Below are positions 28,587-40,442 of a stretch of 64,000 nt of DNA, one piece after another. Source of the DNA: Ceratodon purpureus (Eukaryota; Streptophyta; Bryopsida; Pseudoditrichales; Ditrichaceae); the NCBI GenBank assembly GCA_014871385.1, contig CM026432.1, positions 2,568,150-2,632,149 on the forward strand, written 5' to 3'. The translations under genes and the position numbers were made by a program. The notes under the pieces are model-generated. The model was not told where the DNA came from and did not search any database. It worked only from the letters and a program-made list of their open reading frames with translations. The number at the start of each line of letters is the position of its first letter. The first letter of the stretch is position 1.

Positions 28587-28800
28587 GCGAGCATGATCTA
28601 TTCATAGTTTATTATGAGAGCGAGCATGATTTATTGTTTTATATCTATTATGAGAGCGAGCATGATTTATCTATTTTCTGTTTATTATGAGATAGAGAGC
28701 ATGATTTATTTTTATTTGTCTATTATGAGAGTGAGCATGATGCTTTTTTATGTTTTTTTTTTTTTATGTTTATTTATGAGAGTGGGCATTGTTGGAGTGG
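28587..28800 (+). repeat. Tandem repeat of about 37 bp, six units
   Basis: Units run as attatgagagcgagcatgatt followed by a variable T-rich tail (tattgttttatatct, tatctattttctgttt, and so on). Five to six copies diverge progressively towards the right, the last reading atttatgagagtgggcattg. Confidence 0.75.
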
Positions 28801-28828
28801 GAGTGAGCAGTGATGAGGGTGCTGTTTT

Positions 28829-28885
28829 GGGGGAGGGGCCAGGGGAAGGGGGCATTGACTTGGGGAGGGGCAAACAAAGGGGGGG
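28829..28885 (+). other. Two adjacent potential G-quadruplexes
   Basis: 28829-28852 has four runs of at least four G separated by 1-3 bases (ggggg a gggg cca gggg aa ggggg). Eight bases on, 28862-28885 has three or four further G runs. This strongly G-rich strand lies in otherwise AT-rich DNA. Confidence 0.7.
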
Positions 28886-31800
28886 TTGGTGCAATGGTGA
28901 GCAGGTGGGCACAGGGCACGCATGGGGGAGCCCAGTGGGTACTTTCTTCCGTTGGTTTCTCAATCATTGCGCTCTTTGCTCAAAGTTGAGGGATGACAAG
29001 GCACTGCTTCAATGCTTCCTTGCACCATAGCTGCTGCTGCTGCTTTGCACTTCTAACTTCTGGTTTCTGTCATTCCATTTGTAAAGTTGCTACACAACAA
29101 CGTTTGACAGCAAAGGAATAACAGTTTGGGTTCCCCAGTGCTGTCTCTCTGAGTGATGAGGTTCTTGATCATCTACTTTACCAAGATTTGGAATTAGGGC
29201 TCAGCTTTTGGGGAGATTTTGGACTCAACCCCGCGCCTAATATTCTCTGAACTCATTCGGTAGAGGTAGATGATACTTGGATGATAATTTGACAATATTA
29301 AGGTGATACTTATGTGATACTCATGTGACACAAGGATGATTTTTAGTTCTTTCAACCAGAAATTATCCGAAGACATTCAAGTTTTACCGGCTAAACATCA
29401 ATTTTGGTTGGTTGATGTGTAACTAGCTGTTGGTTCTCCCCATGCATTGTTAGGGCTGCTATACCTCTCGGTGGAGGAGTGCACCGGTTGGTTACGGATT
29501 TTTTTGCCAACAATGTTTTTATTTGATATAAAGGATGGAATGTCAAAGTATATGGAAGAATACCAAAAAAGAGTAACTCCCACAGCTCCAAAAATGCTTT
29601 AAAGTATCCAAAGTAGTAGTTAACCCCTGAAAAATCGGTTGCATTTTTTTAACACATAGTAGTAAATTGTTGTCATTTCAACTATCCTTTTAAATTTAAC
29701 AAAAATTTAGCAATTTAAAAAATTCAACCGTACAACCTTAAAAATCATTGTTATGTGGTTTTGGTCGAAAAATTTAAACCTTGGATGTACATGGTTTGTT
29801 GAATTACAACTTACAAACATTTTCAAAAGTTTTGTTCACTTAAAGAGTAGATTGCGAAACCATCATCAAGTATTTCTAAAAGTTTTCTTATACATTCAAA
29901 AATTTGCGCTTCAACAGTATCATGTACTTTTTGTGTTATGAACATCGTCTACAAAGAGTAGAACAAATATGTTTTGAGAACCATGAAAAAACAAGTCTAC
30001 AATAAGTGAGGGTTTGATTTTCACACAACTTCAAAGGCAATTTAGAAAGCCAATATAAAATTCAAAAGAAAGGATAATATGCTAACAGTGAATGATCAGA
30101 TTTTAGTAATGTTATACCTTAAAATGTTGAAGAAGAAAAAAACTATAAACATAATTGAACTTAAAAGTTGTGGGTTCTAAATCAAAACGTAAATTTTGTA
30201 ATATATTTCTTGGTGCAACAAAAAATAAAGGATCTTCCATTCTCATGCTTTGGCATATTTAAGCATATTTGAGCACGCACCTTCAAAAAACTCTAAATTT
30301 AAGATTGCACCTCATTTGCAATAAGCTATCCAAGACAACAAAAGATTCCATTCTGTGAAGTTTTTAGACTATGAATTTTGCATACAGAGCCAAAACAAAG
30401 TTTATAAAATATGGAAGTTTTCAAAATTGAAAATTCTTCAAGAAAAGCTAAGAACAATAGTGTTAAAGATAAATTTTTAAAGAAGGTAGAGTTATGTGGA
30501 GGCCAAATTTTTTGTCCAGAGCTTTTAGATTGCCTAAGAAACTTAATCTTCAATGAACCCCTATTACAAAAATTGTTGTCATTCTAATAACCATGTCATT
30601 TTTTCATCTATGTTTGAAGTTCTTTATCATAAGAGTCTATCTTATAGGTTCTATCTTAAGCAGAGTGTTATCACTAATTGAAGAAGAGTCTGTATTGTGA
30701 CCAATCATGATTACTCCATTCTTTTAGAGTTTGTAAATGTTGGACTTTTCCATCATAGTGTAAAGTAGCACTTAGTTTGGATTGCCTATTAGTGAGTTTC
30801 ACGCTACTAAAACCTATTGAATTGAATTATATGCAAACAACTTTAAAATACATGAATAACCAATCATAGAGATTTATGTATAATGTATATTTAGAACCCA
30901 TTTGTTTGCACAAAAGCTTATATCTTTGAATGATTGAATGAATATATATGAACAATTGATAAGTAAATAAAACGACTTAGACTATTTTCAAATTTTAAAA
31001 GACATACCATAGTAAATCAATTTAAAAAATTCCATATCTAAGTTTGAAATCTAAGACCTCCAATATAAGAATCTACAAAAATGATTGCCTTACAATAAGG
31101 TTTTTTGATTTGTTATGAAAATTGGTTGATTCCTCAATACAAGCAATAAAGCCTTGTTATACAAAAATATTGAACATAAAAAGATTTCACCAGTGAATAA
31201 CTTTAGTATTTAATTGTTGAATTTAAGCCAAATAATTACTAGAGTCGTTTTTTTCTTTTTATGGATAAAAAAATTAGTTGGATTCTTAAGGCTCAGTCTC
31301 ACTATGGTCAAAGCTTGAGAATATATTGAATTCTACCAATGAAATTGTGAGAAATTTTAAAGTGTAGCCTTTTAGCCTTCACACTTAAGGATAAAAGCCA
31401 TTTTCTAAATTTTTGTCTCCTTCCACTATGCCTATATGGCAGCACTATTAAAAACTTTTGACACTAAAATGGCAATCTCTCAAGGAATAATTGGATCTTC
31501 AATTTTAACTTGTCCAAATTTTCTTTAAGAGTTTATCAATTTTTTGTTGAACTTTAGATAAGAAGGTAAGTTTCTTTAATTATAAAAGATTGGATATAAT
31601 CTCCAAGCCTTCTCATGCTTTATTTCTTAGCCTGGTGATAATCATTGACATTAGATCTATGTCGATTTGAAATGATCCAAATTTCAATCACTTAGAACAT
31701 CATCATAATAATGAATTTGTTGCTGAAACTTTTTCTACATATTTTTTCTTAGTTTATACACCTTCATTTTTTCTCAAAATTTAAATAAAAGAAATCCAAT

Positions 31801-33069
31801 TTCTAATGAATTTTTAAATATCCAACTCATGGATATCAGCTTTAAAACTTGACCTTGAAAGCTTCATAATATGATTGGCTAAACCGTTCAATTTCTGTTG
31901 ATTAAATAGAAATATTTGTTATTGATTCTCATCCTCTAAGTGATTCATCACTTTGATTAAGCACGCTTCTTCGACATACTCCGTTACTATGTTGTTTAGT
32001 GTGTCTTTGTTGTTTTGAGTCAATAACATAGACAAGTGCATGGAAGCAACGAGTTGAAGGTGTAAGGGCATCGCCACTGTTCTCCCCAACGTCCATGTCA
32101 ACGGGAAATTGTCGTGGCAGGTCCCGGTAAATCTGCCACCGGGGTCCCGCCAACAGTAAACTTGGTGCCGGTCACACCAACCTGGCTGCCTTGGACGGCA
32201 CCTGGGTGAGAATAATTTTACGAGTGCAAAACTTGACTTTTTAATATTGACAAAAAATTTCATCAATAAAAGAGAAAGTGGAGGGGAGGGAATGTAGAGG
32301 AAGGTGTAGGAAAATTGTTTGGAATTTTTGGTCATGGCTAAATAGTTATATGAGATAGTTTGATGAAGGGATGCAATTTCGGTTAACATTCTGACTATGA
32401 GGTTTCTATCATATCTTAATTTCTTGATGTATCAAATACAACACTTGACTAGCAATTTTGTTAGCCTCTATGTAGTTTAATTTCTTTTTCATGACTACAA
32501 CTACTTAAAGAAGGATTACGGAATAATCTAGAAAGAGAAAATAGGAATACCGAATAGTTTAGAAATTTAGAGAGCGAGTGAGGGTTTAAATCAACATATT
32601 CTATATTAAGCTAGGGTTTCAAGAAAATTATCCTCAATTTTTTTTGGTTCACGGTGTTGTTAGTTCAGTATAGAAAGATGTCGTGCCAATATTGTGCTCG
32701 CCGCACTAAGGTGCGAAGTTGTTCTGGACAAAAGAATAGTTCAGCTAGAGTTTTAACTCCGACAATTGTAAGAAGGTTGAATATGTTTTGGCATCATGGA
32801 GTGCAAATCCCTGAGTTTGATGTTTTTGTGCAACCCTAGAGAGAAGCTATGCTCACACGAGTGTGGTAAAAGAAGTGTTAGAGAAATCTGGTAGCCTTAA
32901 CTGAGATTGTTTGGCAATTTTGGAACCATAATTAGTTTCTTGGTTAGTGGCATAATAGGAGATTTGGAGCGACGATAGAAATACTTTAGTTCAAATAGTA
33001 GGATCAAAAGCGTGGTAGACTCGTTAACAATAGCAGAAGCATGGTTGACTCTGGTGAAATTGTGACAAC
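28886..33069. other. AT-rich intergenic region
   Basis: About 4 kb with no recognisable gene. At 31930-32215 (minus) short frames look more protein-like than their surroundings (for example DLPRQFPVDMDVGENSGDAL and, in another frame, GSQVGVTGTKFTVGGTPVAD) but are shifted against each other and ended by stops; a decayed gene fragment is possible. 32654-32839 (plus) has a 61-codon ORF of unknown nature. Confidence 0.4.
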
Positions 33070-35309
33070 ACAATGGATCCTAAAGGAGAGAAGACCCATG
33101 TCAAGGTGTTTGACATTGGTGGCAGATTTCCAATATGGAAGTACAGGATGGAAATTATTTTCAAGGTGAAGAAGCTTGAGGGAATAATTGATGGTTCTAT
33201 TCCGTCATCAAAGTGTTCAGATAGAGCAATGCAACATCAAATCAATGAATGAATCGAGAAGGATGAGCAAGCTCAAATGATCATGTATGAAGCACTTTCT
33301 ATGCGAGCCATGGAGACGTTAACACAACAAAAGACATTAGTTGCAATGTGGAGAAAGAAGTTTTATATTCTAAAGACATCGTTCTTTGACTATAAGATGC
33401 GCAAAGGTGATATTACGATGAACCATCACATTAACAAACTCTGCGAAATTTAAGAGAATAGATCAGTGATCGATCAATTGTGAATAAGATTGTTGGCAGT
33501 TTGCCTTCATCCTACAACAACGTATTGTTTGCTTGGGGGAATGTGGAGAACAATAAGCAAACAATGGAGAATTTGTTTGCACAATTGTTTTGACACTTGT
33601 AAGTTACTGCTAAAAATGCAAGGAGGTGATTTTGATACAGAGGATTCAACATTTTTCACCAGGAATTCTCGTTTTTGTATATCGTCATCATAACCTAGCA
33701 AGATGAACATATGACAACAAAAGGAACGTGATGAAGAGCATATTCGAGAACTGAAATTGAGAACAAAGTGTTTTAATTGTAAACACAAAGATCATTGGTT
33801 GATTGACTGTCCTGATCTAATAAAACCTAATCTACAAAGAGGTGGCGCCAAGGAACAAAGTTTAGTTAATGTTACTAAGGAGGTTTCTAATCTAAAAATC
33901 TCCAAAAATTGAGTTTTGATGACGATGATGATTTTTGTGCTTTCATAGTAACTTCACATGCGTTTATTGCCAAATGTGATAATGATACTTGATACGCAAA
34001 CAATGGCGCATTTGAACATACACGGACAAAACAAATTGGTTCACTACTCTTTCACCAATTCAACTTGGCATACACTCTTTTATGGTGGCTAATGATCGTA
34101 GGCTGCATGTTCATGGTAAAGGCAACATTTACATGAAGCGTATTGTGAAAGGTCTGCAGAGAACTTGTGTACTTAAAAGAGCATTATATATTCCTGAGTT
34201 GAAACATAACCTTTACTCTATTGGACAAGCAACCAAGAACGGTTTGGTATTTTTCAGCACCAATTATAAATGTGAACTACAAATTGATGTTGGACATTGG
34301 AAAGTTGTGATGGAAGGAAAGCGTATTTGAAAGTTGTACTCATTATTGATTGCTATTGAACATGTTTTGCAGTCTCACGTGAACAATGTTCATATAGAAG
34401 TTAAGGTGATTTGGAAGGTTCCTATGTCAATATGGCATGCGAGAATGGCACATATCGGTAAAGCAACTATAAAATCAATGATGGATGTTGAATGTTTGAG
34501 GTATTTTGAGGTTTCAAAAGCAAACGATAGGACCAATAAGGTGTGTTCTGGATGTATATTGGGGAAACAACATTAGAAATCCTATACTGTTAATTCGAAA
34601 AAAACCCAATCACAGATTCTTGGTGACTTTATACATGCGGATATTTGTGATGCTATACAAATATTTATTACCGGAGGAGCTCAATATTTTCTTTTATTCT
34701 AGGATGATTGTCCTGGATACATGTATGTCTATTTTTTAAAGAAGAAGTCGGAGGTGATGAAACATTTAAGACACTTGGTTTTATCTATTGAAGGTGACAT
34801 TGGAAACAAGCTCACGAAGTTCAAAAGTGACCGAGGGTAGAATTCATTAGCGGTGAATTTGAAGAATTTCTGCTTGAGCAAAAGATTACTCGATAGACCA
34901 GTGCATCCAGTACTCACAGCAAAACGGTTTTATTGAACGAGACAATTGTACAATGACTAAAGTGGCTAGAAGTATGCTCCATGCAGAAGGGTTACCCTTG
35001 AGGTTGTAGGGAGAAGCAGTCAACTGAGCAGTATACGTCTTGAATCAAACGATCAATCCTCACTGCAAGGATAAGACACCATTTGAAAGAGGTTTTGGTA
35101 AGAAACCATTAGTTAATCATTATCAAATTTTTGAGTTAAGGCTTATATGTTTGTTTGAGATGGTGCAAGGACCAAAGTAGAAGCCAAAAGTAAGGATATA
35201 ATCATTGTCGGATATAGCAACACCAACAAAGCATGTCAACTTCGAGAGCCACAAACCAACAAGGTCGAAGACAGCAATGACGTGATGTTTGACAAAGGAA
35301 CGGGTGTCA
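33070..35309 (+). pseudogene. Decayed Ty1/Copia gag-pol
   Basis: Many stops and shifts, but domains are in Copia order. The gag start MDPKGEKTHVKVFDIGGRFP lies at 33070. A CCHC knuckle, C-x2-C-x4-H-x4-C, lies at 33769-33810. A protease-like stretch near 33990 has its Trp codon turned to TGA and the catalytic Asp changed to Asn (Y-A-N-N-G-A). The GAG-pre-integrase region is at 34082-34330 (LYIPELKHNLYSIGQ). The integrase zinc region is WHARMAH...CSGC (about 34430-34555). The integrase core follows (about 34620-34900), and then a C-terminal part with VGYSNTNKACQL...DVMFDKG up to 35309. No RT is seen. Clear LTRs were not found. The 35310-38229 element sits at the end of the recognisable part. 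Confidence 0.8.
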
Positions 35310-36063
35310 TTAGGGGAAATATGGGGTCTGCAACGGGCCTTTAGGTTTCCCACGTGCCTCAAAATTTGGCCATCTCGGGCACTTTCTCCGCTGGCACCAA
35401 TGGTGCCAGCAGGTCGCCAAATCGGCGTTTGGGGGGTCCAGCCAGTAGTCGCGCAGAAAGGCTTGTGTCCCCTCGCGCGTGTATTCCCGCAGGTCGAGAG
35501 CGGAGCCTCTAAGCGCACGGAATCCGAGCAGGGAAAAGGGTGTCAGCGGTGGTGGGCTTTATGAATTCCTGCAAAACTGACTCAGTTTGGCCACCTACCG
35601 GAATCGAGTTGCTGCTCTTCCTTTGAGATGCAACGTGCAGAAGGAGTTGATGTCGAAATGCTGCCAACGGTCATTCCAAACCTCATGCGTTCCTGTGAGA
35701 GAGTTGTCGCGGTTGCGTTGTCAACCAGGATGGAGCGGTGGAAGCCTCCAAAGGCTTCATCAGGTTTTTCGATTTGGGTTGTGGGTGGTCACGCATTGTG
35801 CAATAGAGATTTAGGGTTTAGCTGTAGTGGTCTCCCAAACGTTGCCAGCGGTCTCGGACCCATATAGGTTGGAGAGAGTACCTGAGTTGGGAATTGGGAT
35901 TTTGGGATGAGGTTTAGGGTAGCTCGTACCTTGCTTGCGACGCCGTGGACGTCGGAATCAGCCGTTCGTGATGGCGGAGGGTGTGTTGACACCATGTAGT
36001 TCTCGCGGTTGATGTCAGTGACGACAACATTTGTAAGTTTTTGAATTCAAAGTCGAAAATCTC

Positions 36064-36804
36064 ATGCATTTCAGTGGTATGGCTAGACGGCCAAACTCCC
36101 TTGTACAGAGTGTCATCTTGCATAACACTCAAGACTTGGAGGGCAACTGGATCCCCACGAGGGTGGATTGTGATTCATGGGTTATGCTGCAACCAGCGTC
36201 GGATGGGCCTTGGGGTAGAGAGGCAAGGCGGCATGGTGGAGAAAATTTTCGGGGGGCCTTCAAAGTGCACATCAGAGATTTCTCCTGGATCTCCACGGAG
36301 CATGGAGCATGCGACCTTGATAAGGTGCTTGTGCAGCATGCATATCAGCCAAGGCATCTACGCTTGGATCTCGCGGAGGCAGCAATCAATTCGGGTATGA
36401 CAAACTACCTGTACGCGTCGCTTTCGGAGGATTGGGTACACCCCGCATCTATCCTTGGTCCCATTCTTGTGCTCCATTTCGAGATTGGAGAGGCAACACG
36501 GAATCGACAGAGCCACGCGGAGTTGTAGGACATACGTACATTCTTCATTGGTGGTCTGTATTTGCCTCCAACAGGTGACACACTATACGGGAAGGTTGAA
36601 GCACTCCCGCTTCCAGGATTCAACGATGTGGAGTGGCCTTTGCCAGACATGCACACATCTGAGGCGTTTAGAACAAAGCTCACTTTCGATTTTGCAAATG
36701 CTATGAAAGCAACAACTGGTAGCAGCTGGATCATGGGGGCCGCCTTCTCGAAGCTGGCCCTCCGCTGGCAGCGGAGAACGTCTTCTTCGAGACCTCGCAC
36801 ATGA
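36064..36804 (+). pseudogene. Unrecognised coding unit in the TIR element, plus strand
   Basis: One frame from ATG at 36064 to 36804 with a single TAG at 36526. Text on both sides of the stop is protein-like (FRGAFKVHIRDFSWISTEHG; later DIRTFFIGGLYLPPTGDTLY, DVEWPLPDMHTSEAFRTKL). No family is recognised. Its last 400 bp overlap the opposite-strand unit. Confidence 0.4.
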
Positions 36805-37327
36805 CGCTCCAATTGCTTCATCCTTTGGGCATGGCAATCACGGACAGCCTGTAATTCAGCCCGCAAATCCGTGCATGTCTTCTCTAACTCAAGGCAACGC
36901 ATTCTCTCCACTTGGACATCTTTGGCTGCCCTTGAGTTGCTGGCCAGAGCTTCGCCTCTAAGCTGAAGCACTTCTTCGCTCATCCGTGCCAACTGGATCC
37001 ACGTCTCCTCCTGTGTAGGACCATGTACACAATGATACAGCAGGCTGAATGTATATCCGCGGAGACCTGTTCTCCATGACATATGAATTCAAGGAGCTCT
37101 TTTAGCGATTTGATTGGAGGTGACTTCCCTGTCATTGGATCAACATGGTAAATGTCTCCATTGATCCACAAGTCAATGTTCGTGTCTCCACGCAACCTCC
37201 GTGTTGGAAACGAGCTCCTCATGCACAGCTCCACTTGCTTAGAACCTCGTCTCATGACCGGGGCATAGCGTGTGTCCAGTGAAACTTGGGGAATGTACTG
37301 AGTGCTTCGTGCTGCCCTTGCTGCCAT
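36405..37327 (-). CDS. Unrecognised coiled-coil protein in the TIR element
   Basis: ATG at 37325-37327. Exon 1 (37067-37327) encodes 87 residues containing DTNIDLWINGDIYHVDPMTG and LKELLEFICHGEQ. A GT-AG intron of 56 nt (37011-37066) joins in phase to exon 2 (36405-37010), giving 288 residues in all. Exon 2 opens with a heptad-rich helix (EETWIQLARMSEEVLQLRGE ... CLELEKTCTDLRAELQAVRD ... LERHVRGLEEDVLRCQRR), a clear coiled coil. The short intron and the overlap with a plus-strand frame leave the 3' half uncertain. Probably a captured gene piece, since more exon-like segments lie upstream. Confidence 0.35.
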
Positions 37328-38229
37328 CGTGGACCCAATAATCGGTAGTCTTGATTGAATCTCCCTAGGTCACGATTGGTGATTTGCAGGTAATCAACAA
37401 AACTTGTTATGATTTTGGGACACCTCCTATACTCAATGAAAGTATTAGCAAATTCTCTCAACCGTGATAATTATTGCTGGACGACTAAATTCACAATCAC
37501 AAATACTCCTAACCTAATTCGATAGACCTCGGCATCTACAAGCGCTGTCGACCACGAAACTTACCTTGCCTTATGCCGTTGTGGCAGCAAGGCCTAATGA
37601 AACCGAAATTCAAATTGCTCTAAAACCCACTAGCCCCTAAACACCCCACAAAGGTTTATTGTGGCAACTCACCTTCACTTCAAGTACATCAATTTTCATC
37701 TCTTCGATGAAGCCAATGTCGTTGATTGAGAACGACCCCTCGCCGCCATCGTTGCCAAGAAATTAATCCGAATCTCAATTTTGCTCCACCGATCTGGGGC
37801 GCTATCGTCACTCGGAATCTTTGGAGCAAATCACATACAATTATGCGTCCCACAGTGCCATAAAAGAAATGCTTGAAGCAGAACAGGGCGCTTCGTTTTC
37901 TTGGTGCCGAACGGCGTAGAGCCGGTGGCGCCATCACGCCCAAACCGTTGTGGCAACAAGTCGAACAATCCGTGGATCGAGGCATCGGATCGAGGGAGTT
38001 TATTAATCGCAGAGCAATAAATTCCATTCCTTGGCACTCAACAACGACCGTCCACGCCCTCTCGCCAATGAGGCAAAACTCAGCCACGCAGCTCCCGTCC
38101 GTCTCCAAAAGGCCGCTACGGGCAGCGTTTCCTCCCCCTGCCGATAGCGACAGAGGGGTTTTTGGGCAGGAAGCTCACCTAATCCGGGCTGTCTTACAAG
38201 GCCCGTTGCAGACCCCATTTTTCCCCTAA

Positions 38230-38530
38230 TGTGATCTTAGTCAAAGTTACTGGAGAAGATGAGACTGACTCTACAAATACCCTTCGCAATTATTTGTTTG
38301 ATGCGGTAGCTAGACCAATAATGGGCGTAGCAGAGCAACTAAATGTAAATCCAATTGTAGCGCCTTTACTTGGATCTGTCCATCTTGTGATTGCTTATAG
38401 CATCCAGATTAACAATTCGGCAAGTGGTGGTTTGGAGTCTATACAAAACCAGAACAAGGGCTATGACTCTGTTGGATCTAGATGTGAGCCTTTGGGAGAT
38501 GGAGCTGATTATTCAATCACTGAGAAATAA
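38230..38530 (+). pseudogene. Possible continuation of Copia-derived sequence
   Basis: An open stretch of 99 codons directly after the TIR element (ILVKVTGEDETDSTNT...DGADYSITEK). It abuts the point where the Copia frame stops (…DKGTGV), and removing the element would roughly join the two. The peptide itself is not diagnostic for Copia RT. Confidence 0.3.
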
Positions 38531-38578
38531 GAAGAGTGTCAGCGTGTGAGGAATTATCAATGAGAGATATTATCACAA

Positions 38579-38855
38579 GATCCTCCTCTACTCCCTCTAT
38601 ATTTCTTCCTCTATATTGAAATTTAGAGGGAGTAGAGGAGGATTTTTCCATTTTTAAGCAAGATTTGGTTCACTCCCTCTAAATTTTGAATATGTGGTGT
38701 TTTCAATGAGGGATTTCACCTACATTAAAATTTAACAATTTTTTTCCTTAAAAAATATCTCACTTTTACTTAAATGCGCTTCTAATGATGGTAATTTCAA
38801 TTTCTAATTTTGAGTCATTCCAAAGATAGATTTAGATTTAGAGGGAGTGCATAGC
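38579..38855. repeat. Stowaway-like inverted repeat cluster
   Basis: Arms 38579-38605 and 38618-38644 form a hairpin of about 26 bp around ctactccctcta, with a 12-nt loop. A second inverted pair, cactccctctaaat (38671) and tttagagggagtg (about 38837), encloses about 150 bp of AT-rich DNA. The TA-CTCCCTC start resembles Stowaway/mariner MITE termini. Confidence 0.55.
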
Positions 38856-39628
38856 GACTCAGCGAGGCCATTGGGGATGCTCTAACCACAATGAAAGCCG
38901 TAACTCACCAAAAAAATCAGAATCCTTGTTCATGCACACCGCTTCATTGATTTTTTTTTTCCCAAAGGATATTCATGCATGAATTCGATATGAGATTGTA
39001 AACTACATAGAATAGTGCCAACATCATCAAAATTGGCACATCAACCTGGACTTTTTGTGATTGATGTACAATTCAGAAGATCGCTTGTTGAGATATCTGT
39101 AATCGATGAACAATTCACAAGTACTGGACAAACGATCCACAATGTGCAACTTCAAATGTGGCAACAGATGCATTTATTGAATATTGAATTTCAAATTTGT
39201 GTAATCAACCAACAATACGTTTTTTACATCATGATTATGATATTGCATGAAATTGGACAAATTTCCTTGTGCAGCTGGTTCGTCGGGGAAGAAAAAAGAG
39301 GCCCTAAACCCGAAAGCAAGGAACATCGGTACTTGGAGTACAGAAACGAGTACAGACATTTATGATACGAGTACGAGGTCACACAGAGGAAGTGATACAA
39401 TAATCACAAAGTCGTGTTGCTACAGCAAGTTATTAATATTATAATTAAGTGAATCCCAATGCGAAGTGAGTCGCTTCAACTGAAAGTCATAGCAAGTGCA
39501 CCGCAGACAACAACAGACAATATTTCCAAGCGCGTGAGAAAACAGTGTACCGAGTAGTCCACATCACTAAGGATGGACGTTGAATAACAGCGCCTCAGCA
39601 ATCGTCCCAAGTTTGGAACTAAAACTAG
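38856..39628. other. Upstream region of the BSP gene
   Basis: No gene is recognised. A 116-codon plus ORF (39015-39365) has no recognisable product. The phrase catgattatgatattgc (about 39230) recurs in diverged form near 40605. Confidence 0.35.
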
Positions 39629-39636
39629 TATAAAAC
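39629..39636 (+). promoter_or_regulatory. TATA box of the BSP gene
   Basis: tataaaac about 136 bp before the favoured start codon (39765), the only good TATA in the proximal upstream DNA. A start of transcription near 39660 would leave a leader of about 80-105 nt. Confidence 0.55.
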
Positions 39637-39740
39637 GACTGCGACTCAGCACTCATCTTGCATCTTTACTATCCCTTCGCTAGGAAATCTGCCTTCACTG
39701 CAGTCTGCGCTTCTGAATCAGAGTACTCCATCCACTAGAT

Positions 39741-40442
39741 ATGTATCAGTCGAAAGATAGCAAGATGGGAGCTCTTCGGACACTCTCCGTTCTTTTCCTT
39801 CTTGTAAACTTTGTTACTCTGCATGTGAGCGCCACCACCTTCAGCGTCCAGAACCTTGCCCCCGACACGCCAGGCGGAAAGCGCTATGCGGCCGAGATGG
39901 GCGACGAGTGGACGATTCAAATGCTTCAGGATGTCAAGACATTCGACGTGAACGCTCTTTCACTGAGTCCAGAGAAGCCGGTTGATCACATCACATTCAT
40001 CGTGGAAGACACTGACGCCGCGGCATCCAACAGCAACAATGAGATTCACGTGGGTGCGAGATTCTTGAATGGCATTACCGGGGACTTGAGGTTCGAGATC
40101 AAGGGGCTCATGTTCCACGAGGTGTGTCACAGCTTCCAGAACAACAGGGGCGACTACGGCAACGATGCGCACTTCCGCGGGGTGGTTGAAGGCATTGCGA
40201 CTTACATGGAGCTCATCGCTGGTTATGGCATTGGTCCTAAGGTTAAGGGAGGGAACTGGTACGCCGGGTACGAGACCACTGCGCATTTCTTCGCGTGGAT
40301 TGATCAAACCCAGATTAGTTCATTCGTGAATCGATTGAACCAGAGAATGGGGCTGCTCGACTGGAACGACAACTTCTTCGTGTTTATCACAAGCAAGGAT
40401 GTAGATACGCTTTGGTCGCTCTACCAGGCCGAAGGCTTCTAG
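39741..40442 (+). CDS. Plant basic secretory protein (BSP) family metalloprotease
   Basis: A single exon of 233 residues from the first ATG (39741). The Met at 39765 is the more likely start because the signal peptide begins there: MGALRTLSVLFLLVNFVTLH, cleaved near VSA/TT. BSPs are secreted, defence-associated zinc proteases. The sequence shows the N-terminal domain core (ATTFSVQNLAPDTPGGKRYA), DHITFIVED, and the zinc site HEVCH (H126, E127, H130 from 39741) followed by GVVEGIATYM, equivalent to the family's EGIADY segment. WYAGYETTAHFFAWID then matches the conserved 'GY..tA.FL.W'. Length and intronless layout fit the family. The Asp usual after EGIA is Thr. Stop at 40440-40442. Neighbours are unrelated. 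Confidence 0.92.
   Translation: MYQSKDSKMGALRTLSVLFLLVNFVTLHVSATTFSVQNLAPDTPGGKRYAAEMGDEWTIQMLQDVKTFDVNALSLSPEKPVDHITFIVEDTDAAASNSNNEIHVGARFLNGITGDLRFEIKGLMFHEVCHSFQNNRGDYGNDAHFRGVVEGIATYMELIAGYGIGPKVKGGNWYAGYETTAHFFAWIDQTQISSFVNRLNQRMGLLDWNDNFFVFITSKDVDTLWSLYQAEGF

Larger units (their letters stand above)
35310..38229. mobile_element. 2.9-kb TIR element carrying coding fragments
   Basis: Inverted termini of 32 bp (35310-35341 and 38198-38229) match at 31 positions; both begin ttagggga and contain tctgcaacgggcctt. The element is distinctly GC-richer than its AT-rich surroundings and inserted at the end of Copia-derived sequence. The flanks tgtca and tgtga give at best an imperfect 5-bp duplication. 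The interior holds two convergent coding units (36064-36804 plus and 36405-37327 minus) and further exon-like pieces on the minus strand (about 37462-38110) with good donors (aag/gtgagt near 37677, aag/gtaagt near 37567). No transposase motif is recognised. Either a non-autonomous element that captured host gene pieces or an element with unfamiliar proteins. Confidence 0.7.

Noticed and set aside
29616..29640. Another CCCCTAA-family element beginning at ttaacccctgaa
   Set aside because: No inverted partner terminus was found within 2.5 kb and the inner motif is absent.
31919..32389. 156-codon minus-strand ORF
   Set aside because: Protein-like phrases occur in different frames separated by stops, so at most a decayed fragment; not called as a gene.
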